This document shows positions 24,988 to 36,036 of a stretch of DNA of 64,000 nt, one piece after another. The stretch is from Cavia porcellus (Eukaryota > Chordata > Mammalia > Rodentia > Caviidae), in contig NW_026947506.1 in the NCBI RefSeq assembly GCF_034190915.1, positions 11,531,501 through 11,595,500 on the forward strand. The letters are read 5' to 3'. The notes under the pieces are model-generated. The model was not told the DNA's origin. It saw only the letters and a list, made by a program, of their open reading frames with translations, and did no database searches. Both the position numbers and the translations under genes were made by a program. Within the stretch, counting starts at the first letter, position 1. The number at the start of each line of letters is the position of its first letter.

Positions 24988-25288
24988 AAAAGTTATTACA
25001 ACCTATCTAAAAATATTTACAGTCTGAAATTTTACAAAAACTAATACAAAAAATAAAATTGAAGATTATGATGTGAATATTGGGAAGAAAATGTATCTAC
25101 TTGGATTTGATGATGCAGTCAACTATAGATTCACTAAATTATGTGCTTAATACAATTATACGAACAAAACAACACACATTTCAAATTTCAAAAACATCTA
25201 TGAGGCTATCTTGTAAAAAACACTCAAGGGACACTCATGTTTTTGAAATTTCAAATAAAAAACAGAGCAATGTTCTCTCAATAATTTA

Positions 25289-25379
25289 AACTTCATGGAG
25301 GGGGTGGTACCAGAAATTGAACTCACAACCTCATGCATGCCTTGCAAGCACTTACCCTGCTGAGCTAAACCCCTGGTCC
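25289..25379 (-). repeat. ID-type SINE with target duplication
   Basis: Reverse orientation: 'gtaccagaaattgaactcac', 'ccttgcaagcacttaccctg' and 'gctgagctaaacccctggtc'. It is flanked by the 15-bp repeat 'tctctcaataattta' at 25274-25288 and 25380-25394. Confidence 0.9.
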
Positions 25380-25394
25380 TCTCTCAATAATTTA

Positions 25395-26434
25395 GAAAAT
25401 ACTTCATAGCTATAGTCATTTAAGCTTCAGACTTAGACAACATGCATACACACTAAACATAAAAAAATTGAATTTATTATGCTGTACAAACTGAGATTTG
25501 ATAAGGCTGGCAGTAAAAATGAACAGTAAGTTGTAACTCATCAGTTTTTCATGGTGGCACACTACTCATTTTGAACGATACAAAACTTTCATTTCTGTCA
25601 GACTTTCAAAGGTACACCATAGATTCATGAAAAAATATAAAACATAAACCTACAATACAGAAAAAAGTATAAGAAAATGACCTGCTGATTAATGAGGAAA
25701 TCCTTGGAAATGACATTTAAATCTACAAAATTTAAGGTGATTTTGAAATGATACAAAAGGTGATAGTAAGGATTTCCGCTCAGCAAAACATTCTCAGTGA
25801 AATAAAAATACAGCTGCAAGTTCACAAGGTGTGTTGATTCTCTACAAGTGATTATGAGATACCTACAAAAACAACAGCAAAGAGAATACATATCAAAACA
25901 CTTTCATATGAGAACATGGGATAAGCAGGCATTTTACAGAACTTATAGAGGAAATGGAAAAAGAAGCCCTAAAAATCAAGGCATTAAAGACAGAATAAAT
26001 GAAAAGCAATTAAATTTGACTATCAATCCATGAACTCGTCAGATTAGAAAACCTCCAGTGTTGATGGTTATGAGAAACAGAAACTATACCCAGCAGTGGT
26101 GGTTGTAGTGTGGATGGTATACAATAAGATTCTAAACCATCGATATACACCCTATGCACCAATAAACAAACTAGGAGAATATGTGGGATTCTTTTAAATC
26201 TGTTTCTGGGACAGGAAGTAAGAGAATGTTCTTGGTGTATTCGTATCAGTGACAGAATTAGACAAGCCTGCTCTCCCTAACAGTGGAAATCAAATAAATG
26301 TATGCACACAAACAGTGGAGTCACTGTCAGGAATTACATCTACATACAGTAGTTCAAATAAATCTGGGAAATATTACTGAGTGAATTAACTGGCATACGG
26401 AATGAACTCTTGAATATAGTATACTCTTGTGTGT

Positions 26435-26465
<31 letters not shown>

Positions 26466-28400
26466 GTTGGAGTGTAGCTCATTGTTAGAGCACATGCACA
26501 GTGCTAAGCAATATCTAGGATCTACAGTCATAATAAAAAATGTACATGAAGCCACGGAGTAAAATGTAGTAGTGAAAAGCAGGGGATCAATGTGGAAAAA
26601 AAACACACCTACATGTTTGTCAAGCACAGCATTAGTGACATTTAGGGCCAAGACTTCCTTCTAATAAGGGCCATTCTGTTTGTTACATGGTACTGTTAAT
26701 ATTCCTGACCTCCATCCCCAAGATGCTACTAAATATTTCCTACACTCTGTGTCATAATTACAAGAAAAAAGTTGAGGCACATTCACATTTCCTCATGTTC
26801 ACAATCACCACTGCTGGAAAATCATTCACTTAGCAGGTGGAGCAGACCTACAAGCTCTTCAGTGATAAGGTACAGGAATGGGCAAAGCCCAAAACCTAAG
26901 GTACGGGAATGGGCAAAGCCCAAAACCTAATGGCCAGCTCTGCACCCTCAAACTCTGTCTCAGTAAATCTACAGAGTACTCTGTCTGTCCTTGCACACAC
27001 TCTCCTTGTCCTCAGCACCTGCACTACATTTCAGATGCCACAAGTGTGAAAAGCCATCCACAGGGACGACACCCACAGGGAGATACAGACAGACTCAAAG
27101 GTGCTTTACACTGAAGCTCTGTGCTTTGTTTCAGCTGTGACATACACCTTTCCCATGGGCATCTGCAGGATACCAAAATGGAAGGTCTGTCCTCAGTATG
27201 TGGGCAACCAAGAGAACTTAGGTGGATTCAGGAATTGCTGTCAACTGGAACTTATAGAACATATGACAAAGGACCTCAGTAATTTCTTTTTCCATGGAGA
27301 TACGAATCACTGCAAAAATAAAATTCTTATAAGTAACATTATCGGACAGACATGCCTTCAGCCCTTTAATGTCATGGAAATGCAAGTGGGATTACATGAG
27401 TGGATCATCTAGAATAGAAAGACATGTTTATGTAACATTCAAACAGAAGGACATCCAAAATCAGCATAACTAGAACTAGGAATGGAAGTGTTTTCTCTTC
27501 AGCCACACACATGCTTGATGACTTGTTTCCAACTACTCCATGTCAGATCAGTGAAAATCACTCTTGAAACCCCTTTTATGGTGATGAAATGCAGTCAGTA
27601 TGCTCTGACTGGGGCACCTCTCTATAATGTTAATAATGATAAAAACGACAAAGCCAAATTAAAGCAAACAAACAAAAATTTAAATCCAGAATAGTGTTCC
27701 CTTTTCCAAACACTACTAATATTTTCCTTCTGAGTCAGCTGCTCTGGGCAACCTGATTAATAGAGTTCTCAAAAAAGGAAACAATCTGATGGTTATTATG
27801 TTTTATAGTGGACAAATTTTGAAGAATTTAAGTGGATATACTACATGACTGAGAGACAAAATAACATGATCAGAGGAAGTTCAAAGGAAAATGTGTTGAA
27901 AATTTATAGAATATGCATGGTCAAGAAAACACTACTGCTAAGCTTTGGATCCTTTAGCCTGCTCAACACACTTACTTGATACTTGTTTAGTGTATCAAGG
28001 CAAAATCATAAAAAAATACTAAACAACTCATGCTCTTATTGAATACAGTGTGCTCCAAATCTCTGCTTGTTTAACACTGCTGTCCTGTTTCTGAGAAGTG
28101 TTTCTTTACTGCAGTCCGCTATTATGAGCAAGTATTATATCATATATCAGTAGTGTGCAGAAAGAGTAAAATAAAAAACTCAAGATTTCCTTTGAATTGG
28201 TTTTCTTTCATTGTTCATTACTAGACATTTATCACAGGGCCAAGGCATGTTAAATGTCTTACTGTTCAGAGGAGGTAAATCACAGAATTTATATTTCATA
28301 TTGAAAGGGGATCTTGCTTGATTGTCCTGGTTTCATGCACTGTCTCCCATGTGCCCAAGAGTGAACCACCATGGCTCATAAGTTTTTACTTTACCCAAGC
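25395..28400. other. Intergenic sequence, no gene seen
   Basis: AT-rich and non-coding. It holds a CA microsatellite, an eroded ID-like stretch at about 26463-26525 and a 30-bp tandem duplication near 26869-26930. Short ORFs here (for example 27101-27412) show no domain. Confidence 0.5.
26435..26462. repeat. (CA)n microsatellite
   Basis: An uninterrupted run of CA dinucleotides, 14 units. Confidence 0.95.
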
Positions 28401-28401
28401 A

Positions 28402-28576
28402 CTAGCTGGGTGTGGTGGTGAACTCCTGTAAACCCAGTACTTGAGGGGACACTGAGGCAGGTGGATTGCCATTAGCTGGGGGCCAACCTGCACCAAATAA
28501 TGAGTTCAAGGCCAGACTGAACTACATGGCAAGATACTGTCTCAATAAAATTAAAAAAAGAAAGAAAGAAACTTTA
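28402..28576 (+). repeat. B1 SINE
   Basis: 'agctgggtgtggtggtgaac', 'ttgaggggacactgaggcag', 'tgagttcaaggccagactga' and an A-rich 'aaaaaagaaagaaag' tail. The provirus is inserted just beyond this tail. Confidence 0.85.
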
Positions 28577-28582
28577 CCTAAA
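28577..28582 (+). other. Provirus target-site duplication, left
   Basis: 'cctaaa' directly before the LTR terminus, identical to 36542-36547. A six-base duplication is usual for betaretrovirus/ERVK integration. Confidence 0.88.
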
Positions 28583-29075
28583 TGTCGCGAGTGTCTAGTG
28601 CACTCGGGACCCTGGGAAGAGACACACAAAATCAGGACACGGGGGATGCAGAGCAGAGAAAACAGCAATTGCTACTGCATGCTGTACTTTATTTTTAGGT
28701 TCTTATATAGTAAGCCGGATCAACTCACAGTGCACAGACGATTATCTTGAAATAGCACATTTTGTGACAAGCTTTGTGACAAACTACAATGTTATCTAAA
28801 CTATCTAAGTTAAGCAAGCAAGCATAACCAGTTCTTCTTGCCCCAATAACCCAGGAGGAACACCATTAACCCAAGAATGTTTTTAATTATGTTTGTTCTT
28901 TCTAGCCACCTGAAGGTCGGCCACTTCCTTCTAGCTCTGTAAACACAGCCTAGTCACGCATCATGAGACAAGAGGGAAGAACATTTTCTTCTCTTGGGTC
29001 CGGCTTTCCTACCCAGTCTCTGTTCTCATGCCGGGGGTGATGTTATCACAGACTATGAGGGGGCCAGGCTCCACA
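28583..29075 (-). repeat. Provirus 3' LTR
   Basis: 493 bp, starting TGTGG and ending CA on the proviral strand. It contains a TATA-like 'ctatataagaacc' and an 'aaaataaagtac' poly-A-like signal. It pairs with 36037-36541 and lacks a 12-bp segment that the 5' copy has near its outer end. Confidence 0.95.
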
Positions 29076-29090
29076 GTTCTTCCCTTTTTT
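29076..29090 (-). other. Polypurine tract
   Basis: On the proviral strand AAAAAAGGGAAGAAC lies directly upstream of the 3'LTR, the expected place for plus-strand priming in reverse transcription. Confidence 0.85.
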
Positions 29091-29106
29091 GTATTTTAAA
29101 AAAAAT

Positions 29107-31129
29107 TTCTATAAGGTCAAATTATTTGCGGCATTTCGTCTTATGCAACAACAATACACAAGGACTATAGCGATAAGGGTTAAGATTAGGCTAAATCCCA
29201 TGCCACTTAAAGTATGAGTTATGCTTTGCCAAATTCCTTTTGGATCCAGTCCTTCTAAAGACTGAGCAAGCAATTAAGCAAATTGAGCCAGGGATTCATC
29301 ATCATTATGCTTTGCAAAATCTTTGTCAATTTGATTATGCAAAGACTCTATTTCCTCCTGGGCAGAAATATTCCCATTTAGATACATTTTAATTGTTTCC
29401 CATTCATGTTTTGTCTGATTATATGGTCGCTGTGTTATACAAAAGGTAGTTGAATTCCAATCACATTTTAGAAACACTTGATGCTGAAGAGCCAATATTT
29501 TTCTTCCCATCCATTCAACTGTTTGTTTAATAAGGTCTATTTGCTGTTGCAGTTTAGAATTTATTTGCCATTGGGTTAACCAAAGTTCATGAGAATTCTC
29601 ATGCCATTGTTCCACAACATGTTTTTCTTGTAAAGAGGTTTGTAAAGCTATTCCTGATACTGCCGCTAAAGATGCCACAGTTATCAGGCTCAACAATACA
29701 GCGACCACTATTCCGATAAATCGTTTTGTACATTTTAACAGATGTTGAAAAAATTCAGTAGTAACAGAGATTATTGGGTCTTGAGACCATGGTCGAGTCA
29801 GATTTATAGGTAACCAAATATGAGTTTTTTGTTGTAAAAGCATAACTGTATAAGGTTTAGTGAAATTTAATGTGCTATTTAAACAGGTAAACAATTGACA
29901 ATTTAAACAAGTACAAGAAAAGTGTGTAAAATTAAAAGTTCCCACTAAAAAGACATAAGGCAGAGGTGCACAAACAGTAATATTATATATCATAAACTTA
30001 GTAAAATTATAATTAGTAGATACAGATAGACTAGTTCCTGAATAGGAAACATTGTACAAGGTTACAGGTTGCATAGCGGCTGGAATCTTCCAAATGTGAT
30101 TTTGGAGATTATGAGGGTACTCTTCGGCGGCAACAGCAAGATTGGTGATTCCACCATCTCCCCACCACAGGAGATGTGTCTTTTGAGGGAAGACGGGAGC
30201 TCCATTAGTTATGTTCTTCGGATCTGGAAGACTATATATGACAGAGAGATTACATCTTGTCTCATTCCATTCAGCACATCCATTAACAAATTTCCCAAAT
30301 GGTCCCCAAATAATATATCCATCAATATTTTTAGCAAACTTCCCCATACATTGTTGCCAAATTATGGGATTATAAGAAATATTGTTATAAGTGAAATCAG
30401 GGCATACAGGATATGTGTTTTTGTCAGGCACTGTTAAATTTTTCCAGGTAACATTAAAAGTTTGAGCAGCCAAAGCTTGAAGCCTTGTCCTTTCGCCGCC
30501 TGCTTTTATTCCATGTTGAATCCAATACTGCCATCCCAAAGGGATGCAAGGCGGTTCCCCAAAACAAATGGGCCTTTGATTGCCATAATAAGTAAAGTTG
30601 AACAATGTTCCATCATCCTGATTATGGGGGTTAAATCGGCCCACAGTGCTGACAAAATTTCCCTTGGTGTTGTATATAGTGATATATCAATAGTTCCCCA
30701 CACTACAGGTTGCAGTAAAGGGGGATTTGGAATATAAGCCCAATAAGAATGTTGGGGTACCTCAGTCCCCGATGGAATGGTGAGCAAGGCACATAAAGCA
30801 AAAAACAAATTTTAAGGGTTTAAAGGCTTTCCTGCTTGAAGGACAAGCCATTGCCCCTCTTGGGTCAATTTCTTTATTTGCCCCCATGTAGGGAGAGGGT
30901 TTAAATTTGGCCGTCGTGAGCGGCGGCCCCGAGACCCCAAATACAGCCTGGCCATAGTGGTGACAGGAACACCATCTTCATCTTCCTGTTGATTCCATGC
31001 CCGTCTCTGGGGATATGGTTCTTCTGCTGGGCGTCTCACTGCCAAGTGGATGGGACCTCGAGGCACGGATCTTGATCCATCGTCCGGGGACCCATTGTTG
31101 AATTCCATGTTCTGTGGAGATATAACCAT
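29107..31129 (-). pseudogene. env: Provirus env, interrupted
   Basis: The leader reads from about 31129 or 31108 in the frame ending at 30812. It is Arg-rich (GSRGRRSRRP near 30915) and followed by PTWGQIKKLTQEG. A single in-frame TAA at 30814-30812 separates it from a hydrophobic segment and the start of the surface subunit (30808-30506, same frame). A frameshift between about 30640 and 30510 then leads to 29274, which holds a glycosylation-rich surface part and a Lys-Arg junction followed by a hydrophobic fusion-peptide-like run near 29710. It also holds a CX6C loop near 29455. A stop at 29274 precedes, in the same frame, a membrane-anchor-like segment at about 29110-29210. Three breaks therefore disable it. 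Confidence 0.85.
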
Positions 31130-32075
31130 AACCTTTCCCCTTATAAAGCAATGTACCCTTCTCCCACTCTGCTTCTGGGGCTGTTTTAGTCCAAATAGGC
31201 TCATTAATCACATATGGTTGTTGCTGTTGTTCGAAATGTCTTTCAGCCCTTGTCAATATTTCACCTTGTGGTAAATTGAGAAAATTTAAAATAAACAGTA
31301 CCTGATGTAATAATGTTCTTGAACTATTCTGTAAACTTAACAATATTGGTATCTGAATATCCTCTTGATTCCTCCTTTTTAATTTTTTAATTTGCAACTT
31401 AAGAGTGCCATGTGCTCTTTCAATAATGGCTTGACCTTGAGGATTATATTCAATCCCTGTAACATGAATGATATCATGAAGGACACAAAATTGTTTAAAA
31501 GTTCTACTAGTATAGGCAGGCCCATTATCTGTTTTAATTTTAGATGGAATCCCCATGACTGCAAAAGTTTCCCATAAATGGATAATAACATTTTTAGTGG
31601 ACTCACCCTGTTGGGCAGTGGCCCATATGAATGAGGAATAAGTATTAATAGTTACATGCACGTAAGAAAACCTGCCAAAAGAGGGCACATGTGTAACATC
31701 CATTTGCCATAACTCATTGGGTTGAGTTCCTCTGGGATTAACACCTGAGGGGGTGATTCTTAAATGTAAGGGCCTACAAATAGGGCAGGCCTTTATAATT
31801 TGTTTAGCTTTTGCAAAGGGTATCTTATATTTAAAATGTAAATGTCCGGCATTAGCATGATTAAATTGATGTTCTTCTGTGGGTGTGGCAAACATAACTA
31901 AAGAATCTACTGCTCTATTACCTGATACTAATGGCCCAGGTAACTGAGAATGAGAATGTAAATGAGTAATGAAATAAGAATGGTTTCTTTTTTGAATATG
32001 TGTTTGTAAATTTTGAAATAGAAATAGCAAATTAGGCTTATTGGAATACAACACTGCTGAATAAATATTTGCCAC
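30978..32075 (-). pseudogene. pol: Provirus integrase region of pol
   Basis: An open stretch of about 365 codons. It has a His-His-Cys-Cys zinc motif (HQFNHANAGHLH and ACPIC), then a catalytic core with the three acidic residues in context (MDVTH, TDNGPAY, IIERAH), and a C-terminal DNA-binding part overlapping the env leader. It would integrate viral DNA. It is cut off from the reverse transcriptase by frameshifts, so the polyprotein cannot be made whole, though the integrase domain itself looks intact. Confidence 0.9.
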
Positions 32076-32101
32076 TACACCAACAGAATAAGCTGAATCA
32101 G

Positions 32102-32682
32102 CTATAATATTAATGGGTTGATCAGGAAATCCAAAAACACTTGCAATATAGCAAAAAGTTCATTTTGTTGCACAGAATTAAAATTTGTCTGACGTACCCA
32201 ATAAGATTTCTGAGTCCAATAAGCACTTTTCTTTTTTGATCCGTCTGTAAAGATTGTTAAAGTATGAGGGATTGGCTGTATAGATAATAGAGTATTGACC
32301 ACAAATTGTTGACGTTTAGAGAAATCCCACAATTTACTTTTGGGAAAATGATATGAAAAAGTGCCCATATAATCTGCCAATGCAATCTGTAAAGTCTCAG
32401 TTATTGAAATCAGATATTCCCATTGTTCCTTAGTTAAAGGGATGATAATATTATCTAAATCTTGTCCTGTTAAGGTTATGGAGCGAGCTCTACCATTCAT
32501 GATAAGGAGGCAATGATATCTACATAAGGCATAACATTTTTATGTTGTTTAGTTCTAGCAAAAACCCATTCAATTGGCATAGCATTCTGACCCAAAACTG
32601 CAAAGGGATATTGAAAAGTATTAATAATATATAAAGTTAGAGGTAATTGAGGATCAATCCTAATTAAAAAGGCATCCTTAAT
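32102..32682 (-). pseudogene. pol: Provirus RNase H region of pol, broken
   Basis: The frame 32500-32102 contains TIFTDGSKK, the first acidic motif of RNase H, and ends before the rest of the domain is complete. The neighbouring reverse transcriptase (to 32683) and integrase (from 32075) are in other frames, so at least two frameshifts fall in this region. Some connection-domain sequence lies between 32682 and 32500 without a long frame. Confidence 0.75.
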
Positions 32683-33588
32683 TCATTGTTCTACAAATTG
32701 TAATTCCTGCTCTGCTTCTGCTGTTAATGTACGAGGGCTAGATGGGTCTGAAGAACCCTGTAAAGTAGCAAATAAATGCTGTAATGCATGGGTAGGAATA
32801 CCTAGTGTGGGACGGAGCCAGTTAATGTCCCCTAGTAAATGTTGAAAATCATTTAAAGTAGATAATTTATCTCTTCGAATGGACATTTTCTGTGAAAATA
32901 CTTTATGCCTGGTTAGAATATATCCCAAATAATGACTAATCTCTTCTTTCTGTATTTTATCTTCAGCTATTACAAGTCCAAAGGGAGAAAAGTATTGAGG
33001 AAGAGCTTCAAAAATATTTTCTAAAACAGCTTTATCATGATAAGAAAATAGAATATCATCCATATAATGAGCAATACATACCTGAGGCCCCCGGGCACGA
33101 ATAGGTTTTAAAGCAGCATCAACATATATTTGACATATTGTGGGAGAATTCATCATTCCTTGAGGCAATACCCACCATTGATATCGTTGATAAGGTCTTT
33201 GATGATTAGTTTGAGGAACAGAAAAAGCAAACCGTTTTCTATCCTCAGGGTGTAAAGGAATAGTAAAGAAACAGTCCTGTAAATCTATAACATATACATG
33301 CCAGCCGGCAGGGAGCGCTGAAGGTAAAGGAATACCAGGTTGAAGAGCTCCCATGGAGTACATGGATGCATTAACAGCTCGTAAATCTGTTAAAAGTCTC
33401 CACTTGCCTGATTTCTTTTTTATCACAAATATTGGTGAATTCCAAGGAGAAGTGGATAATTCTATGCGATGAAGGGAGAGTTGTTGATCAATCAATTCCT
33501 GTGCTGCCTGTAATTTTTGCGTAGTCAAAGGCCATTGATCTATCCAGATAGGGTCATCATTTTTCCAATTAAGTTTCAAAGGAATCAT
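32683..33588 (-). pseudogene. pol: Provirus reverse transcriptase region of pol
   Basis: About 300 codons are open, with the fingers-palm motifs in order: SPWNSPIFVIKKKSGKWR near 33440, LLTDLRAVN, VIDLQDCFFTIPL near 33270, LPQGMMNSP near 33160 and the catalytic YMDD near 33060. It starts right after the protease stop, as expected of a frameshift-expressed pol. The frame closes at 32683, before RNase H. The polymerase motifs themselves are intact. Confidence 0.92.
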
Positions 33589-33596
33589 CTAAAATA

Positions 33597-34237
33597 TTAG
33601 AAATGTATATGAGCACCCCATTGTTCTAATGTATCTCTCCCCAGTATGGAAACTGGAACTTCAAGAATATATGGTTTAATAACCGCAATCTGACCCTCTT
33701 CATTCTTTATATGCATATGTGTTGTAGCTTGATCAATGGTATTTACTGGAGTTTTGCTTACTCCTTTGATGTTACATGGAATAATATTGTAAGTAATATG
33801 AGAAGGCCAATCTGTGGTCTTTATTATGGTGATATCTGAACCAGTATCTATAAGAGCCTGAATTTTCTTATGCTCAATAAAAATACTAATAATAGGCTGT
33901 TGTTGAGACAACTTGGCTGTCCACATTACATTAATAGGATTAGTACTGCCAAATCCTCCAGTTCTTTGAATAGAGGAACAGCCTATAGGAACATAGGGTA
34001 ATAATATAAGTTGAGCTATGCATTCTCCTTTTGATAATTTATAATCAGTAAGTGAGGACATTAAAATGTGAATCTCTCCTGTATAATCTGCATCAATGAT
34101 TCCTAAATGGACAGTAATGCCCTTTTGATTTAAGCTAGATCAGCCCGTTAGTAATCCGAAACTGCCTACAGGCAAGGGACCAAAAATTCCTGTAGGGACC
34201 CTCACAGGGGATTGTCCACCTTTTAATTCTATATCTT
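33597..34237 (-). pseudogene. pro: Provirus dUTPase-protease (pro) frame
   Basis: The dUTPase part runs from about 34237. Motif 3 (IIDADYTGEI) is near 34100 and the Gly-rich motif 5 (RTGGFGSTNP) near 33960. The aspartic protease follows with its active site ALIDTGSDITI near 33855 and ILGRDTLEQWG near the end. A single in-frame TGA at 34142-34140 lies exactly in the GxSS element of dUTPase motif 2 where Arg is expected, as a CGA-to-TGA change would give. Downstream, 34061-33597 is open. dUTPase fused before protease is typical of betaretroviruses. Confidence 0.88.
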
Positions 34238-35968
34238 TTATGGCTGGTATGTCCACTGCGGCGCTGTGTTGGGTGGCAGGTTGTAAAGAGAATACGGTGG
34301 GTTTCCCCCATTGATTTGTCCCGGGTCCGGGGTAAGGCCCGGTTTCCCGTTTCCCTCATGTTTAGCAGAATTTACCTGCTTGCTCCTACATTCACGGGCC
34401 CAATGACACCCTTTACGGCATTTTGGGCAAAGACCAGGGGCTTTAGATTTCTTTCCTTGATTATCACCTGAAAGCTTTGGACAGGCTCGTTTCACATGCC
34501 CAGTCTGGCCACAGCCAAAACACTTGATAGATTGTTCTTTTTTGGATTGCAAATTATTCCATGTAGTTACCATAGTTTCAGCAAAAAGTTGCATCTTTCT
34601 AGTTTCAGAAGTTAAATCCTTACATTGTTTAATAAAATTGTCTATGGTTCCATTATCTTTTATTGGGAGCAAAGCCTTTTTACATTCCTCATTCGCGTTT
34701 TCAAAGGCCAGCAACCTTAAAAGATGTTGTTGCAAATCCTTGCCAACAACAGTCTTTTCAATTACATTTTGGAGGCGTGCAATGAATTCAACATAAGGCT
34801 CATTGGCCTTTTGTAGAACTTTAGCCCAAGACCCATAAGATGATCCTTGAGGCCGTATTTTATCCCAGGCCTCCAGAGCAATATTTTGTAACTGATTATG
34901 AATTTCAATAGGAGCTGTGGCTTGATGATCAACATTTTCATAAAAGCCTGTGCCAGAAAGCATAGGATATGTAATAAGCCTAACGTTAGGATTTTGATCT
35001 AAAGCATTAAGTCGTGCTTTTTTAGTACATCCTTCCATAAACCACATATGAAACTGTAAATATTCTGGTTCTCTCAAAAGAGTTTTAGCCAATGTTTTCC
35101 AGTCATGAGGAGCAAAATTTCTATAATGATCTGACACCGCTAATAACAACTCTCTAGTATAATGAGCTTGAGGGCCATAGAGTGTCATGGCCTTTTTTAA
35201 TTTTGCTAAATCATCTATATTAAATCCTTCCCATCTAGGGGGAAGTGCCACTGCATCCACATTTTGTGGCCTAATAATAGGGAAAGCAAAGACAGAATTT
35301 TCTTCATCCTCAGAATCCTCTGATCCTGGCATATCAGCCAAAGCCAAATTCATTCTTTTCCAATCTTTATCTGTAAGTCGAGCACGATTTTTATATTCAT
35401 AATTAGAAAAAGACGGTGCGGAGGGATAAACAGGAGGGCTTTGTTTAGTAGAAAGCTGCTCTACCGCTTGAGTGAGACGCTGAACAGCCTGTAACAAAGG
35501 GAGATCATCAGGAGCTGAAACAGCCGTAGTATTTAAGGCCGGTTTGGCTGCGGCAAGTTTTACTTTCATTTTTGACGCTTCTTCGTTCGTTAGATTAATA
35601 GCGTCATTTTGTACAATTATTTGTTCCTCTTCACTGAGAGGTAGTTCTTTTATGACAGGCTTAATTTCTTGTTGAAAATTTTCTACAATATGCTCATCTT
35701 CCATGGCTTTTAGCAAAGAGTAGACAACTGACCAAATAGCCCAAAAACGCAAGGGGATTTTTTCATCCTGCCGCATAGCCTTTTCTATATTGGCTCTGGC
35801 TCTTTTCCACAATTCTACATCCAAGGTCCCTTCATCTGGAAACCAAGGATTATATTCCTTTATTGTATGAACACACATATCCAAATCAGCAGACTTTAAC
35901 AATATACCATACATAGAGAGTGAATGCTTAACAATTTTTAAGAAAGGCGAAGAAGGAGATTGTCCCAT
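34238..35968 (-). CDS. gag: Provirus gag polyprotein, open
   Basis: 576 codons from an ATG at 35968 (MGQSPSS, an N-terminal Gly fit for myristoylation) to the stop at 34238. The frame is open further upstream to 36079, but that part lies in the leader across the splice donor, so the MGQ start is preferred. Features in order: the matrix with PWFPDEGTLD near 35840; adjacent late-domain motifs PPVY and PSAP near 35430; capsid with a major homology region (QKANEPYVEFIARLQ near 34780); and two CCHC zinc knuckles, CFGCGQTGHVKRAC near 34500 and CPKCRKGCHWAREC near 34410. It would form the viral core. It is the only fully open viral gene here. Confidence 0.93.
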   Translation of the reverse strand: MGQSPSSPFLKIVKHSLSMYGILLKSADLDMCVHTIKEYNPWFPDEGTLDVELWKRARANIEKAMRQDEKIPLRFWAIWSVVYSLLKAMEDEHIVENFQQEIKPVIKELPLSEEEQIIVQNDAINLTNEEASKMKVKLAAAKPALNTTAVSAPDDLPLLQAVQRLTQAVEQLSTKQSPPVYPSAPSFSNYEYKNRARLTDKDWKRMNLALADMPGSEDSEDEENSVFAFPIIRPQNVDAVALPPRWEGFNIDDLAKLKKAMTLYGPQAHYTRELLLAVSDHYRNFAPHDWKTLAKTLLREPEYLQFHMWFMEGCTKKARLNALDQNPNVRLITYPMLSGTGFYENVDHQATAPIEIHNQLQNIALEAWDKIRPQGSSYGSWAKVLQKANEPYVEFIARLQNVIEKTVVGKDLQQHLLRLLAFENANEECKKALLPIKDNGTIDNFIKQCKDLTSETRKMQLFAETMVTTWNNLQSKKEQSIKCFGCGQTGHVKRACPKLSGDNQGKKSKAPGLCPKCRKGCHWARECRSKQVNSAKHEGNGKPGLTPDPGQINGGNPPYSLYNLPPNTAPQWTYQP

Positions 35969-35993
35969 TTTGCCGTAATAAAAATATACACTC

Positions 35994-35996
35994 ACC
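35994..35996 (-). promoter_or_regulatory. Probable provirus major splice donor
   Basis: On the proviral strand GAGAG is followed by GTGAGTGT, between primer site and gag, where betaretroviruses have the donor for env mRNA. Confidence 0.55.
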
Positions 35997-36016
35997 TCTC
36001 CTGAGCAACCATCGGG

Positions 36017-36034
36017 GTCCCTGTTCGGGCGCCA
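36017..36034 (-). other. Primer binding site, tRNA-Lys3 type
   Basis: On the proviral strand TGGCGCCCGAACAGGGAC, two bases after the 5'LTR. It is complementary to the 3' end of tRNA-Lys3, the primer used by MMTV-like viruses. Confidence 0.93.
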
Positions 36035-36036
36035 CT

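Noticed and set aside
30978..33588. Functional pol polyprotein
   Set aside because: Reverse transcriptase, RNase H and integrase lie in different frames, with at least two frameshifts between them.
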